Source: Vibrio neonatus (GTDB lineage: Bacteria; Pseudomonadota; Gammaproteobacteria; Enterobacterales; Vibrionaceae). From it: DNA of 64,000 bases. The DNA is taken from NCBI RefSeq assembly GCF_024346975.1, contig NZ_AP024886.1, forward strand, positions 620,001 through 684,000, given 5' to 3'. Positions 18,863 to 28,252 of this stretch are shown here, one piece after another. Positions within the stretch are counted from its first letter, which is position 1. The number at the start of each line of letters is the position of its first letter. A program made the position numbers and the translations under genes. Below the pieces are notes generated by a model that had not been told where the DNA came from, searched no databases, and worked only from the letters and a program-made list of their open reading frames with translations.

Positions 18863-21223
18863 ATGGCTATATCTTCTTTATCCTCTGCGGCGCTGTATCG
18901 CGATGCCGACTTAGATCTGCTCTCTAGCAAATCAACCAAAGACATTCCTCCGATTGATGAAATTGTAGGCCAAGAGCGAGCGCAATCAGCAGTTGAATTT
19001 GCCATGTCGATTCGCGAAAAAGGCTACAACATATACGCCATAGGTCGCAATGGTTTGGGTAAGCGCACCATGATTTTGCGTTACCTAAAACGTCATCCCT
19101 TTGATCAGCACCAATTATACGATTGGTGTTATGTCGCCAATTTTGAAGATATACGTGTCCCCAAAGTGCTAAAAGTGCCTCGCGGAATAGGGCAAAGCTT
19201 GCGCGCTGATATTGACAAACTAATGACCAAGTTATTAAAGGCAATTCCGCTAGCTTTTGATAACGAAATGTATTTCTCGCGTGCAGATCGCCTAAAAAAT
19301 CAATTAGCGACCAAGCAAGCGACCGCCCTTGAAGCGTTAACCAAAAAAGCCAAAGAAGAGAGCGTCAGTCTTACCATCACGGCGCAAGGCGATTATCAGT
19401 TTGTCGCTCTGGATGGAGAGGAGCCGTACACCGAAGCTTCCTTTGAGTTATTGGATAAAAAGACCCAAGCTAGATTCGATAAAACCATTGATACCCTTGA
19501 AGTATCGCTAAGACACATCATTCGCGATCTTACGGAATGGGAAGAGCAATTTACCGATAAAATTCAAAAATTGAATGCGGATGTGACACTAGGCGTTATC
19601 GGGCATTTTATCAAAGAGCTAAAAGTAAAATACAAAAAGTATGGCGAGGTAAAACAGTATTTAGCCGATCTTCAAGCCGATATCGTCGAAAATGTAGATA
19701 TTTTCCTCGAAGAAGGCGATGAACAAGGTGAAATTGCTACCGCATCATTAGATAAAAAGCTGCCGCGTCGCTATAAGGTCAACGTGATTGTTTCACAGCC
19801 TAAAGATGAGCTGCCGATCATCATTGAAGAGAGCCCAAATTATCACTCACTGTTTGGCTATGTAGAAACGGCAACTTTCAAAGGCACCGTGTTCACCGAT
19901 TTCTCATTAATCAGAGCAGGGGCATTACATAAAGCCAATGGTGGCGTTCTGCTGATGGATGCGGTGAAAGTGCTTGAACAGCCGTATGTGTGGGACGGTC
20001 TAAAACGTGCTTTGCGCGCTAAAGAGCTCAGCTTAACCGCGCTCGAAAAACAGGTCACTATGACAGGTGCGGTATCCCTTGATCCTCAGCCAATCCCTTT
20101 AGATGTCAAAATTATCTTGTTTGGTGATTACCGAACTTATCAGCTGTTACAGCATTATGATTCGGAGTTTGCTGAGCTATTTAGAGTCACTGCCGATTTT
20201 GAAGATGAAATGAAACGAGATCCTGATTCAGAGCTGCACTATTGTCGATTTATCTCTAGCATAGTGCACGACAATAAACTGCTGCATTGCGATAAAAAAG
20301 CCATTGCGCGCATTATTGAACACAGCTCGCGAATGGCGGCGGATCAAAACAAAATTTCCCTGCATTCTGCCAATATCGCGAATTTATTGCGTGAAGCAAA
20401 CTACATTGCCCGAAGCGCCAAGGCGAACATTATACGTGCTACCCATGTAGAGAAAGCACTATTAAATCAACTCTCTAGAGTCAGTCGCTTGCAAGAAAAT
20501 GTTATGGAAACCTTCATTAATGGCACCACATTAATACGGGTTCAAGGTGAGGCGATAGGGCAGGTTAATGCTCTTTCTGTGCTGAGCACTAGCGATCATA
20601 TGTTTGGCGCGCCTAACCGTATTACCGCGACCACCTCTTTTGGTAGTGGTGAGGTGATTGATATTGAGCGTAATGTGGATCTTGGAGGCAGTATTCACTC
20701 TAAAGGGGTGATGATATTAAGCGCCTATCTTTCGTCTGTTTTTGGTAAAACGGCTAAAATACCATTAACCACCAATATTACCTTTGAGCAGTCTTATGGC
20801 GGCGTTGATGGTGATAGTGCCAGTATGGCGGAGTTTTGCGCTGTGGTTTCCGCCTTTTCAAAACAGGCGAATCGGCAAGATATAGCGATTACGGGCTCAA
20901 TGAATCAGTTTGGTGAAGCGCAACCCATAGGTGGAGTGAACGAAAAAATAGAAGGTTTTTTTGACGTTTGTAAAATCAAAGGACGCAAGCCAACTCAAGG
21001 CGTCATTATTCCGCAATCCAATGTACACAATTTGATGTTACGCGCTGATATTTTACAGGCGGTCGATAAAGGCGAATTTCATATTTGGGCAATAGAACAT
21101 GTCTCGGATGCGATAAAACTGTTTACCGGTAAAGAGGCTGGCACAGCCAGTGATGAGGGTAGTTATCCAATTCATACCATTTACGGAATCGCTCAAGCCA
21201 AATTAAATGCGTTGCGCAAGTAA
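18863..21223 (+). CDS. Lon-family (S16) ATP-dependent protease with AAA_32 domain
   Basis: This is a cytoplasmic ATP-dependent protease of the Lon-related type with a long AAA_32 ATPase part, distinct from classical Lon. A P-loop-like GRNGLGKR is at residues 61-68. A middle region is rich in charged helices. The C-terminal Lon proteolytic domain has the catalytic serine in DGDSAS (about residue 651) and the lysine in NEKIEG (about 694), with the usual ~43-residue spacing of the Ser-Lys dyad. Length (786 residues) fits the group. I chose the ATG at 18863, which follows TGAGGTGA, over an upstream in-frame GTG at 18857. It stands alone between the adhesin and a MaoC-type gene. Its substrates cannot be told from the sequence; a link to the adhesin is possible only by position. 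Confidence 0.88.
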   Translation: MAISSLSSAALYRDADLDLLSSKSTKDIPPIDEIVGQERAQSAVEFAMSIREKGYNIYAIGRNGLGKRTMILRYLKRHPFDQHQLYDWCYVANFEDIRVPKVLKVPRGIGQSLRADIDKLMTKLLKAIPLAFDNEMYFSRADRLKNQLATKQATALEALTKKAKEESVSLTITAQGDYQFVALDGEEPYTEASFELLDKKTQARFDKTIDTLEVSLRHIIRDLTEWEEQFTDKIQKLNADVTLGVIGHFIKELKVKYKKYGEVKQYLADLQADIVENVDIFLEEGDEQGEIATASLDKKLPRRYKVNVIVSQPKDELPIIIEESPNYHSLFGYVETATFKGTVFTDFSLIRAGALHKANGGVLLMDAVKVLEQPYVWDGLKRALRAKELSLTALEKQVTMTGAVSLDPQPIPLDVKIILFGDYRTYQLLQHYDSEFAELFRVTADFEDEMKRDPDSELHYCRFISSIVHDNKLLHCDKKAIARIIEHSSRMAADQNKISLHSANIANLLREANYIARSAKANIIRATHVEKALLNQLSRVSRLQENVMETFINGTTLIRVQGEAIGQVNALSVLSTSDHMFGAPNRITATTSFGSGEVIDIERNVDLGGSIHSKGVMILSAYLSSVFGKTAKIPLTTNITFEQSYGGVDGDSASMAEFCAVVSAFSKQANRQDIAITGSMNQFGEAQPIGGVNEKIEGFFDVCKIKGRKPTQGVIIPQSNVHNLMLRADILQAVDKGEFHIWAIEHVSDAIKLFTGKEAGTASDEGSYPIHTIYGIAQAKLNALRK

Positions 21224-21642
21224 AATGTCATAATTGAGGTTTTTGGCGACAAAATCATATGTTTTCTATGATTTTGGAGGATTTTAAGGGTATTTAGAAT
21301 AGTCCTATGCCTATCAATTAGTGAGTTTACAGCTAGCTTCTGGAATAGCAGACTACGCTGATAATTTTGCGGACATTATGGTGATTGATATTATGTCAGT
21401 ATGAAAAATAGCCAATATAACCAAAGTGGATTTATTCGCTTTAAAACAAATGTTTAGTGTTACCAATATGCGCCTATATGTATAAAATATTTCATTAATG
21501 CTCGGAAATTGTGCATAATTAGAAGTGAAATCTTGATTTTTCAGACTAATTTGCCTTGAGATAACATTCACATGTTGAGTTAAAATGTGATTTAGTTCAA
21601 AATCGAGCCCCTATAGCTACCCGAAGCTTCACTGGAGCGTGC
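21224..21642. other. Intergenic region upstream of the MaoC-type gene
   Basis: This AT-rich stretch holds no convincing gene; the small minus-strand ORF inside it has no features of coding sequence. A 10-bp hairpin (21250-21259 with 21267-21276) follows the protease gene but has no T run, so it is only a weak terminator candidate. TGTGA at 21586-21590 followed six bases later by TCAAA is a weak CRP-like site about 50 bp before the MaoC start. Confidence 0.4.
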
Positions 21643-22329
21643 ATGAAAGTTGTTGATATTCTTAAACACAAACGAGGATCTCTTTCGAGACATCATATGG
21701 AGTTTATGGATAGGATGTCCCCCTCTCTTAGAGAGTATTGGAGTGAACTAGTGAGCCGTGCCCATGCACAGCACATTTTTCGCGCATGGGGAAAAGATTT
21801 TCAAAAGCCTGCAGTAAACGAAGAAGTGGCGAATCCGGCGCAAGATATCATCGAGATGAAACCGGAAGCAGAGGCGCTTTACTTGGAGCTATCGCAAAAG
21901 ATTGGTGAAGAGCTGCATGTGGGAAGCTGGTTTAGCATTGATCAAGAGCGCGTAGATGCGTTTGGTCGAGTGACTGAAGATATGCAGTGGATCCACACTG
22001 ACCCTGAAAAAGCACAGCAAGAGTCGCCGTTTAAATCGACCATTGCGCATGGCTTCCTGACTTTGGCACTACTGCCACGTTTATCAGATGCCGTTGATCC
22101 TGAGAAACCACTTTTTCCTACCGCAAAAGTAACGGTTAATATGGGTATGAACAGCGTTCGCTTCCCTTATCCTGTTCGTGTCGGGAGCAACATTCGCGCT
22201 CGTAGCAGTTTAGTGAAAGTGACCCCTATTCAGAAAGGTCTTGAGATCACACGTGAACTGAAAGTGGAAATTGAAGGAGTACGTCGCCCTGCATGTGTAG
22301 CGGAATCAGTGATTCGTCTATACTTCTAA
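21643..22329 (+). CDS. MaoC/NodN-type (R)-enoyl-CoA hydratase-like protein
   Basis: A MaoC-like hotdog-fold protein, predicted to hydrate enoyl-CoA thioesters in fatty acid or polyhydroxyalkanoate metabolism. The first ~75 residues are a helical N-terminal extension. The hotdog domain follows, with the signature region TEDMQWIHTDPEKA (about residues 115-130) and IAHGFLTL after it. The Asp/His arrangement matches (R)-hydratases, although the usual N-P before the histidine is replaced by Q-W. GGAG sits 5 bp before the ATG. It ends at a strong bidirectional terminator shared with the convergent pstS-like gene. No PHA synthase is next to it, so the exact substrate is open. Confidence 0.8.
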   Translation: MKVVDILKHKRGSLSRHHMEFMDRMSPSLREYWSELVSRAHAQHIFRAWGKDFQKPAVNEEVANPAQDIIEMKPEAEALYLELSQKIGEELHVGSWFSIDQERVDAFGRVTEDMQWIHTDPEKAQQESPFKSTIAHGFLTLALLPRLSDAVDPEKPLFPTAKVTVNMGMNSVRFPYPVRVGSNIRARSSLVKVTPIQKGLEITRELKVEIEGVRRPACVAESVIRLYF

Positions 22330-22353
22330 TCGATAGCGTAACAACAGATTATC

Positions 22354-22386
22354 AAAAATGGCCAAAGCTTAGCTTTGGCCATTTTT
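22354..22386. terminator. Bidirectional terminator
   Basis: A perfect 15-bp stem (22354-22368 with 22372-22386) with a TTA loop has A and T runs at its two ends. It lies between the convergent MaoC-type gene and the pstS-like gene and serves both. Confidence 0.9.
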
Positions 22387-22408
22387 ATGTGTGCTAATTA
22401 CTCTTTCA

Positions 22409-23230
22409 TTATTTATTTAAATGAGCGGTATAGCCCTGATTTTCAATAATAGCGCTGGCTTCTTTAGAGGTGACGTACTTGGCAAATTGCAATGCTGCTT
22501 CGTCTTTTAGATCTTTATGATGGAAGATCAAGAAAGGACGAGCTAGCTCGTAACTCTTGTTCAGTAAGTTAATTGAATTTGGTACAACACCGTCAAAGTT
22601 AAGTGGCTTAACAGAGGCATCAATAGAGCCCATGCTAATAAAGCCGATCGCTTGTGGATTATAGCTGATTAAGGTTTTCATCATGCTGTTGGTGCTTACC
22701 ACTAAACTTGATTGACTAATCGTTGAAACACGGCGGTCGTTTAGTACGCGAGTTAGGCCAACTTGGTCTTCAAACGCATAACGAGAGCCTGAAGAGGTTT
22801 CTCTAGTCACCATTGCGATAGGACGATCGGCTCCGCCCACCTCTTTCCAGTTGGTAATTTTGCCCGTATAAATTTTAAAGAGTTGTTCACGGGTGATATT
22901 AGAGACACTATTTTGCTGGTTTACCACAACCGCTAGACCGTCGTAGGCAAAAGGTAATACCACTAAATCATCTTGGTATTCTCTTTCGGTTAATAGTCGA
23001 GAGCTCATACCGATTTCAGCCACATTGTTCTTAACTAAAGAAATACCTGCTGTAGAGCCAACACCTTGTACCGCGATATAGGTATCTTTATGGGTGTTAT
23101 TGAAATTCTCCGCCAAAATATCCATCACTCGTGCTACCGAGGTAGAGCCGCTGACATTGACTTGAGCTGCGTGTACGTTCGCAATACTGAGTATGAGGCA
23201 GGCCATTGCCGTGATAATTACTCTAAACAT
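22409..23230 (-). CDS. PstS-like phosphate-binding periplasmic protein
   Basis: A solute-binding protein of the PstS/PBP-like-2 family, predicted to bind phosphate in the periplasm. It has a signal peptide ending at ANVHA, then VSGSTSV, the GVGSTAGI loop, LFKIYTGKITNWKEVGG and RETSSGSR, all characteristic of PstS anion-binding sites. Two in-frame ATGs are possible at 23236 and 23230. AAGG abuts the first but lies 6 bp from the second, so the ribosome site favours 23230. No pstC, pstA, pstB or phoU is next to it, so it is an orphan copy that may support a distant transporter or act in sensing or adhesion. I found no clear Pho box in the upstream region. Confidence 0.85.
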   Translation of the reverse strand: MFRVIITAMACLILSIANVHAAQVNVSGSTSVARVMDILAENFNNTHKDTYIAVQGVGSTAGISLVKNNVAEIGMSSRLLTEREYQDDLVVLPFAYDGLAVVVNQQNSVSNITREQLFKIYTGKITNWKEVGGADRPIAMVTRETSSGSRYAFEDQVGLTRVLNDRRVSTISQSSLVVSTNSMMKTLISYNPQAIGFISMGSIDASVKPLNFDGVVPNSINLLNKSYELARPFLIFHHKDLKDEAALQFAKYVTSKEASAIIENQGYTAHLNK

Positions 23231-23385
23231 ATTCATCCTTCTTCAAACTATAATTACTGATATTGCACAGATTAAGACGATTGTATTACAAATCGGTGAC
23301 ACTAAAAGACCAATGCATAACATTTTTAAACATATAATTAATGTTTTGGTCAGTAAGTGCGTAACGTCAAATTACGAGGTACACG

Positions 23386-23739
23386 ATGAAGCTATCTGAG
23401 ATGGAGCAACGGCAAATAATGAAACTGGCCAGCGATGCCTGCTGTTCGCGTAATCACAATGTGTGTGTTGAGTTAAGTAAGGCTGAATTTGAATTATCAG
23501 AGACGGGCATTGAGTTTTATCACACTCGATTTAAGTTAGATTCTAAGCAAGCCGATCATCGCTATTTGGTGGCTAAAATTTTAATTCGTGATAAGGCATG
23601 GACGTTATTAATAGCACATCGAGATCAACATGATATGTTTGAAGGTTGGCATACACATCCAGCAATCGAAACTCTTGGAAATCAACTCCACCAACTGATT
23701 GCAGAAGTGGAGAACGATCCCCAAGGTTTGATTTGGTAA
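23386..23739 (+). CDS. DUF3024-like small protein
   Basis: A 117-residue protein of unknown function with the ending typical of the DUF3024 group: W-x-x-HPAIETL, then EVENDPQGLIW. GAGG is 6 bp before the ATG. It is divergent from the pstS-like gene and convergent with glgC, with which it shares only 20 bp of intergenic space. The N-terminal half has a CC pair and a further Cys but no recognisable metal site. The family call rests on the C-terminal motif only. Confidence 0.65.
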   Translation: MKLSEMEQRQIMKLASDACCSRNHNVCVELSKAEFELSETGIEFYHTRFKLDSKQADHRYLVAKILIRDKAWTLLIAHRDQHDMFEGWHTHPAIETLGNQLHQLIAEVENDPQGLIW

Positions 23740-23759
23740 GGCGCATTAAATGCGACGAC

Positions 23760-24977
23760 TTACTCGAAGTGATAGCCTTCCGGTACGACCACTATACCTT
23801 GCTCAGAAATGGTAAATCTTTCTCTGTCAGCTTGTATGTCATAACCAATTTTTGTGCCATCAGGTACGGTGACATGCTTATCGATAATGCAGTTTCTTAG
23901 TTCGCAATGCTCACCAATTTTGACATCATCAAATAAGATACTGTTCATAATGGTCGCGCCATCACTGACTTTAACGTTGGATGACAAAATAGAACGCTGC
24001 ACTGAACCGCCACTAATTACCACACCATTAGCGACGATGGAGTTAATGGAAATACCTTGGTTTCCCGTAACAGAAGGGACTGTTCTTGATGGTGGTCGCT
24101 GCTGCTCGTATGAGCGAATGCCCCAATCATCTTGGTAAAGATCGATAGGCGGAACGGGATCAAGTAAATCCATGTTGGCTTGATAAAATGAATCGACTGT
24201 TCCTACATCGCGCCAGTAAACATCTTGAGACACTCGTCCTTCTTCAGAGCCAAATCGATAGGCGTAAACCCCTTGAGCGTCAATAAGCTTAGGAATGATG
24301 TCGTGCCCAAAGTCATGGCTGGAAGTATCAATGTCAGCGTCAGCTTCTAACGCTTCTACTAAGGCTTCCATAGAGAAAATATAGATGCCCATAGAGACCA
24401 AACTTTTGTTTGGCTTATCTGCCAGAGTTGGCGGATCGGTAGGCTTTTCCAAAAATGAAATAATGCGTCCGTTTGTATCTGTACCCACCACACCAAAGGC
24501 GCTGGCTTCTTCGGCAGGCACTTCCATACAAGCGATCGTTAACGCAGCGTTGGTTTTCTTGTGCTGCTTTAGCATAGGCTGGTAGTCCATACGATAAATA
24601 TGGTCACCAGAAAGCACCACCACATGCTTGGCTTCACTGCGAGATAGTAGCCACAGGTTTTGATAGATAGCGTCGGCCGTTCCTTCGTACCAAGCGTCAC
24701 CTTTGCGCATTTGTGGAGGAACTGCGGTAATGTACTCACCCAGTTCTGGATTGAAAATGGACCATCCGTCACGTAAATGCTTTTGTAGAGAGTGAGATTT
24801 ATATTGAGTCAGAACCAATAAGCGACGCAACCCAGAATGTAGGCAGTTACTGAGCGTGAAATCGATAATGCGGTATTTTCCGCCAAAGGGAACAGCAGGC
24901 TTGGCACGGTCTTGAGTTAAGGGTGCAAGTCGAGAACCCATGCCTCCGGCTAAAATGACGGTTAATGTATCTTGCAT
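23760..24977 (-). CDS. glgC: Glucose-1-phosphate adenylyltransferase (ADP-glucose pyrophosphorylase)
   Basis: It makes ADP-glucose from glucose-1-phosphate and ATP, the committed step of bacterial glycogen synthesis, in the cytoplasm. The 405-residue length is normal. The N-terminal nucleotidyltransferase signature VILAGGMGSRLAPLT is followed by RAKPAVPFGGKYRIIDF, and the C-terminal half is a left-handed beta-helix with the usual hexapeptide pattern. GGAAG lies 7 bp before the ATG. It is transcribed alone, without glgA or glgB next to it. The upstream region carries a sigma-54-type promoter and NtrC-like sites, described separately, which suggests that glycogen storage here responds to nitrogen supply. 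Confidence 0.95.
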   Translation of the reverse strand: MQDTLTVILAGGMGSRLAPLTQDRAKPAVPFGGKYRIIDFTLSNCLHSGLRRLLVLTQYKSHSLQKHLRDGWSIFNPELGEYITAVPPQMRKGDAWYEGTADAIYQNLWLLSRSEAKHVVVLSGDHIYRMDYQPMLKQHKKTNAALTIACMEVPAEEASAFGVVGTDTNGRIISFLEKPTDPPTLADKPNKSLVSMGIYIFSMEALVEALEADADIDTSSHDFGHDIIPKLIDAQGVYAYRFGSEEGRVSQDVYWRDVGTVDSFYQANMDLLDPVPPIDLYQDDWGIRSYEQQRPPSRTVPSVTGNQGISINSIVANGVVISGGSVQRSILSSNVKVSDGATIMNSILFDDVKIGEHCELRNCIIDKHVTVPDGTKIGYDIQADRERFTISEQGIVVVPEGYHFE

Positions 24978-25017
24978 GACGACACTTCCTTGTTATTTTT
25001 GGGTACTAAGTTTAATA

Positions 25018-25033
25018 AGCAAAAACTGTTCCA
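25018..25033 (-). promoter_or_regulatory. Sigma-54-type promoter of glgC
   Basis: Read on the minus strand, this is TGGAACAGTTTTTGCT, matching TGGCAC-N5-TTGCW with one mismatch and the required 10-nt gap between GG and GC. It would start transcription near 25007, giving a leader of about 30 nt with GGAAG well placed before glgC. Position and spacing both fit. Confidence 0.65.
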
Positions 25034-25083
25034 AAAACTAATCTATTGTTTAATAGGGGTTTTGCGCTTGTGTAGCGTGCTTT

Positions 25084-25131
25084 TGCACCAGTTTGTAACG
25101 CTATTTGGTGCGCCTGAACTAGTTTGGTGCA
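25084..25131 (-). promoter_or_regulatory. NtrC-like enhancer half-sites upstream of glgC
   Basis: The 17-mer TGAACTAGTTTGGTGCA at 25115-25131 matches the NtrC consensus TGCACC-N5-GGTGCA in the whole right arm and in four of six left-arm bases. Two further half-sites, TGCACC at 25084-25089 and GGTGCG at 25107-25112, are nearby. They lie about 77-125 bp upstream of the predicted glgC start, the distance range of NtrC enhancers at E. coli glnA. Confidence 0.5.
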
Positions 25132-25240
25132 ACAGGTGGAATAAAGATAGCGAGCTTATGCGCTTATATGGCAATTTAAGCGTTTTTTTAGTGCAAAACT
25201 CGATCCCGACACTCACGTAATTGCCATAATGTTGAGTATG

Positions 25241-25402
25241 ATACCAATCGTACTAAATAACTGGTCATTCTAGCTTGTTAAAATGCTCGATAACGGCGTT
25301 AGAATTTTTGATTGTAGAATAACTACTTATCGAAAAATTCTGCCTTGTTCTCGAGCATTTTTCCTGCGCTAGTTCTGATCACTTACTTAGTGTGATTGGT
25401 AT
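25241..25402 (+). mobile_element. MITE-like palindromic element, copy 1
   Basis: A 162-bp element with ends ATACCAATC and GATTGGTAT. The whole element is an imperfect palindrome: arms share ACTAA-x-TAA, AAAATGCTCGA and AGAATTTTT. It encodes nothing. It ends 35 bp before the glpK start codon, so the glpK promoter must lie in or beyond it. Three other near-identical copies occur in this window. Confidence 0.8.
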
Positions 25403-25437
25403 GATTTCTTTGAATCGAATTAAGTAGGATATTAACT

Positions 25438-26952
25438 ATGGCCACAGGCTCTTACATTGTCGCCTTAGACCAAGGCACTACCAGCTCTCGTGCGGTAGTG
25501 TTTGACTCACAAGCCAATATTGTTGCTCAATCACAACGAGAATTTACTCAGTATTATCCGCAAGCAGGCTGGGTTGAGCACGATCCGATGGAAATCTATT
25601 CATCGCAACGTTCCACATTAATTGATGTATTAGACAAGCTTTCTATCACGCCAGAAGATGTCGCAGGAATTGGCATTACCAATCAACGTGAAACCACCAT
25701 TGTATGGCACAAAGAGACCGGCAAACCTATTTATAACGCCATTGTTTGGCAATGTCGCCGCACCAGTCAATTGTGCAAAGAGCTAAGAGAGCAAGGCTGG
25801 GAAGAGTACATAAAAACCGCGACAGGTCTGGTATTAGACCCGTATTTTTCCGCCAGTAAAATCAAATGGATTTTAGACAATGTAGCGGGTGCAAGAGCCC
25901 TAGCTGACGATGATAAATTGCTATTTGGTACGGTAGATACTTGGCTATTGTGGAAGCTGACTCATGGTAAAGTGCATGCCACCGATCACACCAATGCTTC
26001 TCGCACTATGATGTTTAATATCAATAGCATGCAGTGGGATGAGAAAATTCTCAAATTGTTGGATATTCCAAAATCTATGCTTCCAGAAGTTAAACCATCG
26101 TCGAGTTTGTTTGGTGAAACCTGTATTGGTGAAAACAGCGAGATACGAATTCCAGTTGCGGGTATTGCAGGCGATCAACAAGCCTCATTGTTTGGGCATC
26201 GATGTGTTAATCCAGGTCAGGTAAAAAATACGTATGGCACCGGCTGTTTTCTATTAATGAATACCGGCACGCAAAAAGTGGACTCGCAACATGGCTTACT
26301 CACCACCTTAGCCTGCGACGCCGAAGGAAAACCTTGTTATGCCCTTGAAGGGGCCGTATTTATGGCAGGAGCGTCGATTCAGTGGCTAAGAGACGAATTG
26401 CGCTTACTTAACGAGTCTAAAGATTCTGAATATTACGCCAACAAAGTGGATTCCTCTGATGGTGTATACGTTGTGCCTGCTTTCACCGGGTTAGGCGCAC
26501 CGTATTGGGACCCGTATGCTCGCGGCACTATGGTAGGGCTTACACGTGGCACTAGTGCGGAGCATATCGTACGTGCGACCTTAGAAAGCATTGCCTATCA
26601 AACTTTTGATGTGATCAATGCCATGCAAGCCGACTCTCATATTGAACTGAGTAGTTTACGAGTGGATGGGGGAGCAGCACGAAATAACTTTTTAATGCAG
26701 TTTCAATCAGATTTGCTCAATTGCGAGGTGCAACGTCCACAACTGACCGAAGTCACGGCATTGGGCGCCGCTTTCTTAGCGGGGTTAAGTGTTGGCTATT
26801 GGAAGGACTTATCTGAACTGGAAGCTCGCTCTGAAATAGAAACGCGTTATCACCCACTTTGTGACAGTGAAAAACGCACCAAACGCTACGCAGGCTGGCA
26901 ACGAGCGATTAAGTGCGCGCAAATGTGGAGTTCACTGCAGGACGAAGAATAA
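25438..26952 (+). CDS. glpK: Glycerol kinase
   Basis: It phosphorylates glycerol to sn-glycerol-3-phosphate with ATP in the cytoplasm, for glycerol catabolism and lipid synthesis. The 504-residue length is normal. FGGY-family motifs are present: [15 protein letters not shown] at the N-terminus, GITNQRET, the middle [13 protein letters not shown], and YGTGCF. It has no glpF or glpD next to it, unlike the usual glpFK operon. Palindromic elements sit on both sides: copy 1 ends 35 bp before the ATG, and the first base of copy 2 is the last base of the TAA stop. The ribosome site (AGGAT) is ordinary. Confidence 0.96.
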   Translation: MATGSYIVALDQGTTSSRAVVFDSQANIVAQSQREFTQYYPQAGWVEHDPMEIYSSQRSTLIDVLDKLSITPEDVAGIGITNQRETTIVWHKETGKPIYNAIVWQCRRTSQLCKELREQGWEEYIKTATGLVLDPYFSASKIKWILDNVAGARALADDDKLLFGTVDTWLLWKLTHGKVHATDHTNASRTMMFNINSMQWDEKILKLLDIPKSMLPEVKPSSSLFGETCIGENSEIRIPVAGIAGDQQASLFGHRCVNPGQVKNTYGTGCFLLMNTGTQKVDSQHGLLTTLACDAEGKPCYALEGAVFMAGASIQWLRDELRLLNESKDSEYYANKVDSSDGVYVVPAFTGLGAPYWDPYARGTMVGLTRGTSAEHIVRATLESIAYQTFDVINAMQADSHIELSSLRVDGGAARNNFLMQFQSDLLNCEVQRPQLTEVTALGAAFLAGLSVGYWKDLSELEARSEIETRYHPLCDSEKRTKRYAGWQRAIKCAQMWSSLQDEE

Positions 26953-27113
26953 TACCAATCGTACTAAATAACTGGTCATTCTAGCTTGTTAAAATGCTCG
27001 ATAACGGCGTTAGAATTTTTGATTGTAGAATAACTACTTATCGAAAAATTCTGTCTTGTTCTCGAGCATTTTTCCTGCGCTAGCTCTGATCACTTACTTA
27101 GTGTGATTGGTAT
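26952..27113 (+). mobile_element. MITE-like palindromic element, copy 2
   Basis: A 162-bp copy in the same orientation as copy 1, differing from it at two positions that I could see. Its first base is the final A of the glpK stop codon, so it lies between glpK and the pyrC terminator. Confidence 0.8.
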
Positions 27114-27136
27114 AACAGCGCAGAGTGTAAAACGAA

Positions 27137-27163
27137 AAAGGGTTGCTTAATCAGCAACCCTTT
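27137..27163. terminator. Bidirectional terminator between glpK and pyrC
   Basis: An 11-bp stem AAAGGGTTGCT (27137-27147) pairs with AGCAACCCTTT (27153-27163) around a 5-nt loop. It lies just downstream of both convergent genes, with an A tract on its left side for minus-strand termination of pyrC. Confidence 0.8.
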
Positions 27164-27186
27164 GAAATTTCATAGCTTTTAGTTAA

Positions 27187-28218
27187 TTAAGCTTCTACTT
27201 TCCAAGAGATGGTTTCGCCGCCTTTAATTGGCACGATGATGTCGCTACCAAATGGCATAGTTTCGGCTACTGCCCACTCTTCTTTCACTAAAGTTACGGT
27301 ATCGCTGTTGCGTGGCAGATTGTAGAAATCTGGGCCGTTATGGCTAGCAAAAGCTTCTAGGTGTTCTAGTTTGCCTTCGGCTTCAAACACTTCTGCGTAA
27401 AGCTCTAATGATGCGTGCGCTGTGTAAGAACCCGCACAACCACAAGCGGTTTCTTTGCGACCTTTAGCGTGCGGCGCAGAGTCCGTACCAAGGAAGAATT
27501 TCTTGCTACCACTGGTTGCTGCAGCGACTAACGCTTTTTGATGGCTGTTGCGCTTTAGAATTGGTAAGCAGTAGAAGTGCGGACGAATGCCACCCACCAA
27601 CATGTGGTTACGGTTATACATCAAGTGGTGCGCCGTAATGGTTGCGGCAACGTTATCATTGGCGTTTTGCACAAACTCAACCGCGTCAGCCGTAGTAATG
27701 TGCTCAACAACGATTTTTAGATTTGGAAAATCACTCACGATAGGCGCTAATACTGTGTCTAAGAACTGTTTTTCACGATCAAAGATATCAACATCGTGCG
27801 TAGTCACTTCACCGTGAATCAGCAGTAGGATGCCTTGTTTTTCCATCTCTTCTAACACAGGGTAGATTTTCTTAGCGTCTGTTACGCCAGAGTCCGAGTT
27901 AGTGGTTGCACCTGCAGGGTACAATTTACATGCAACAACTTGACCTGATGCTTTTGCTTGTTGGATATCTTCTTTACTGGTGTTATCTGTAAGATATAAA
28001 GACATCAACGGCTTAAAAGTATCACTATGATTGTGTGCATTGATACGCTCAAGGTAAGCGATAGCTTGCTCAGTGTTGGTCGTTGGCGGAACGGTATTTG
28101 GCATAACTAAAGCGCGACCATTGTAGCGACTAATGTCTTTTACTGTATCTTTTAGTACATCACCATCACGAAGGTGTACATGCCAATCATCTGGGCGTGT
28201 AATGGTTAAGTTGGTCAT
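27187..28218 (-). CDS. pyrC: Dihydroorotase
   Basis: It closes carbamoyl-aspartate to dihydroorotate, step 3 of de novo pyrimidine synthesis, in the cytoplasm with two zinc ions. The 343-residue length is typical of the class II, E. coli-like enzyme. The zinc motif HVHLRDG is at residues 13-19, [10 protein letters not shown] follows, [17 protein letters not shown] carries the carboxylated lysine, then LIHGEV, VVEHITT, and the late FLGTDSAPH with the catalytic aspartate. A GGGAG ribosome site precedes the ATG. Palindromic element copy 3 begins only 35 bp upstream of the start, so its promoter must overlap or adjoin that element. Confidence 0.96.
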   Translation of the reverse strand: MTNLTITRPDDWHVHLRDGDVLKDTVKDISRYNGRALVMPNTVPPTTNTEQAIAYLERINAHNHSDTFKPLMSLYLTDNTSKEDIQQAKASGQVVACKLYPAGATTNSDSGVTDAKKIYPVLEEMEKQGILLLIHGEVTTHDVDIFDREKQFLDTVLAPIVSDFPNLKIVVEHITTADAVEFVQNANDNVAATITAHHLMYNRNHMLVGGIRPHFYCLPILKRNSHQKALVAAATSGSKKFFLGTDSAPHAKGRKETACGCAGSYTAHASLELYAEVFEAEGKLEHLEAFASHNGPDFYNLPRNSDTVTLVKEEWAVAETMPFGSDIIVPIKGGETISWKVEA

Positions 28219-28252
28219 AGTTGTGCTCCCGCCAAAAAAGTCTAAAGGTGTA

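Noticed and set aside
21353..21571. A 72-residue minus-strand ORF before the MaoC-type gene
   Set aside because: AT-rich, no ribosome site, no recognisable feature, and it would occupy the promoter region of the downstream gene.
23193..23399. Plus-strand ORFs overlapping the pstS-like start and its promoter
   Set aside because: They run antisense through the signal peptide and into the next gene's leader; no ribosome site.
23741..23753. GCATTAAATGC as a terminator between the DUF3024 gene and glgC
   Set aside because: The stem is only about 5 bp with no T run; too weak to call.
25241..25402. Palindromic element as an integron attC site
   Set aside because: Ends lack the conserved attC core sites, copies lie between housekeeping genes without cassettes, and no integrase is present.
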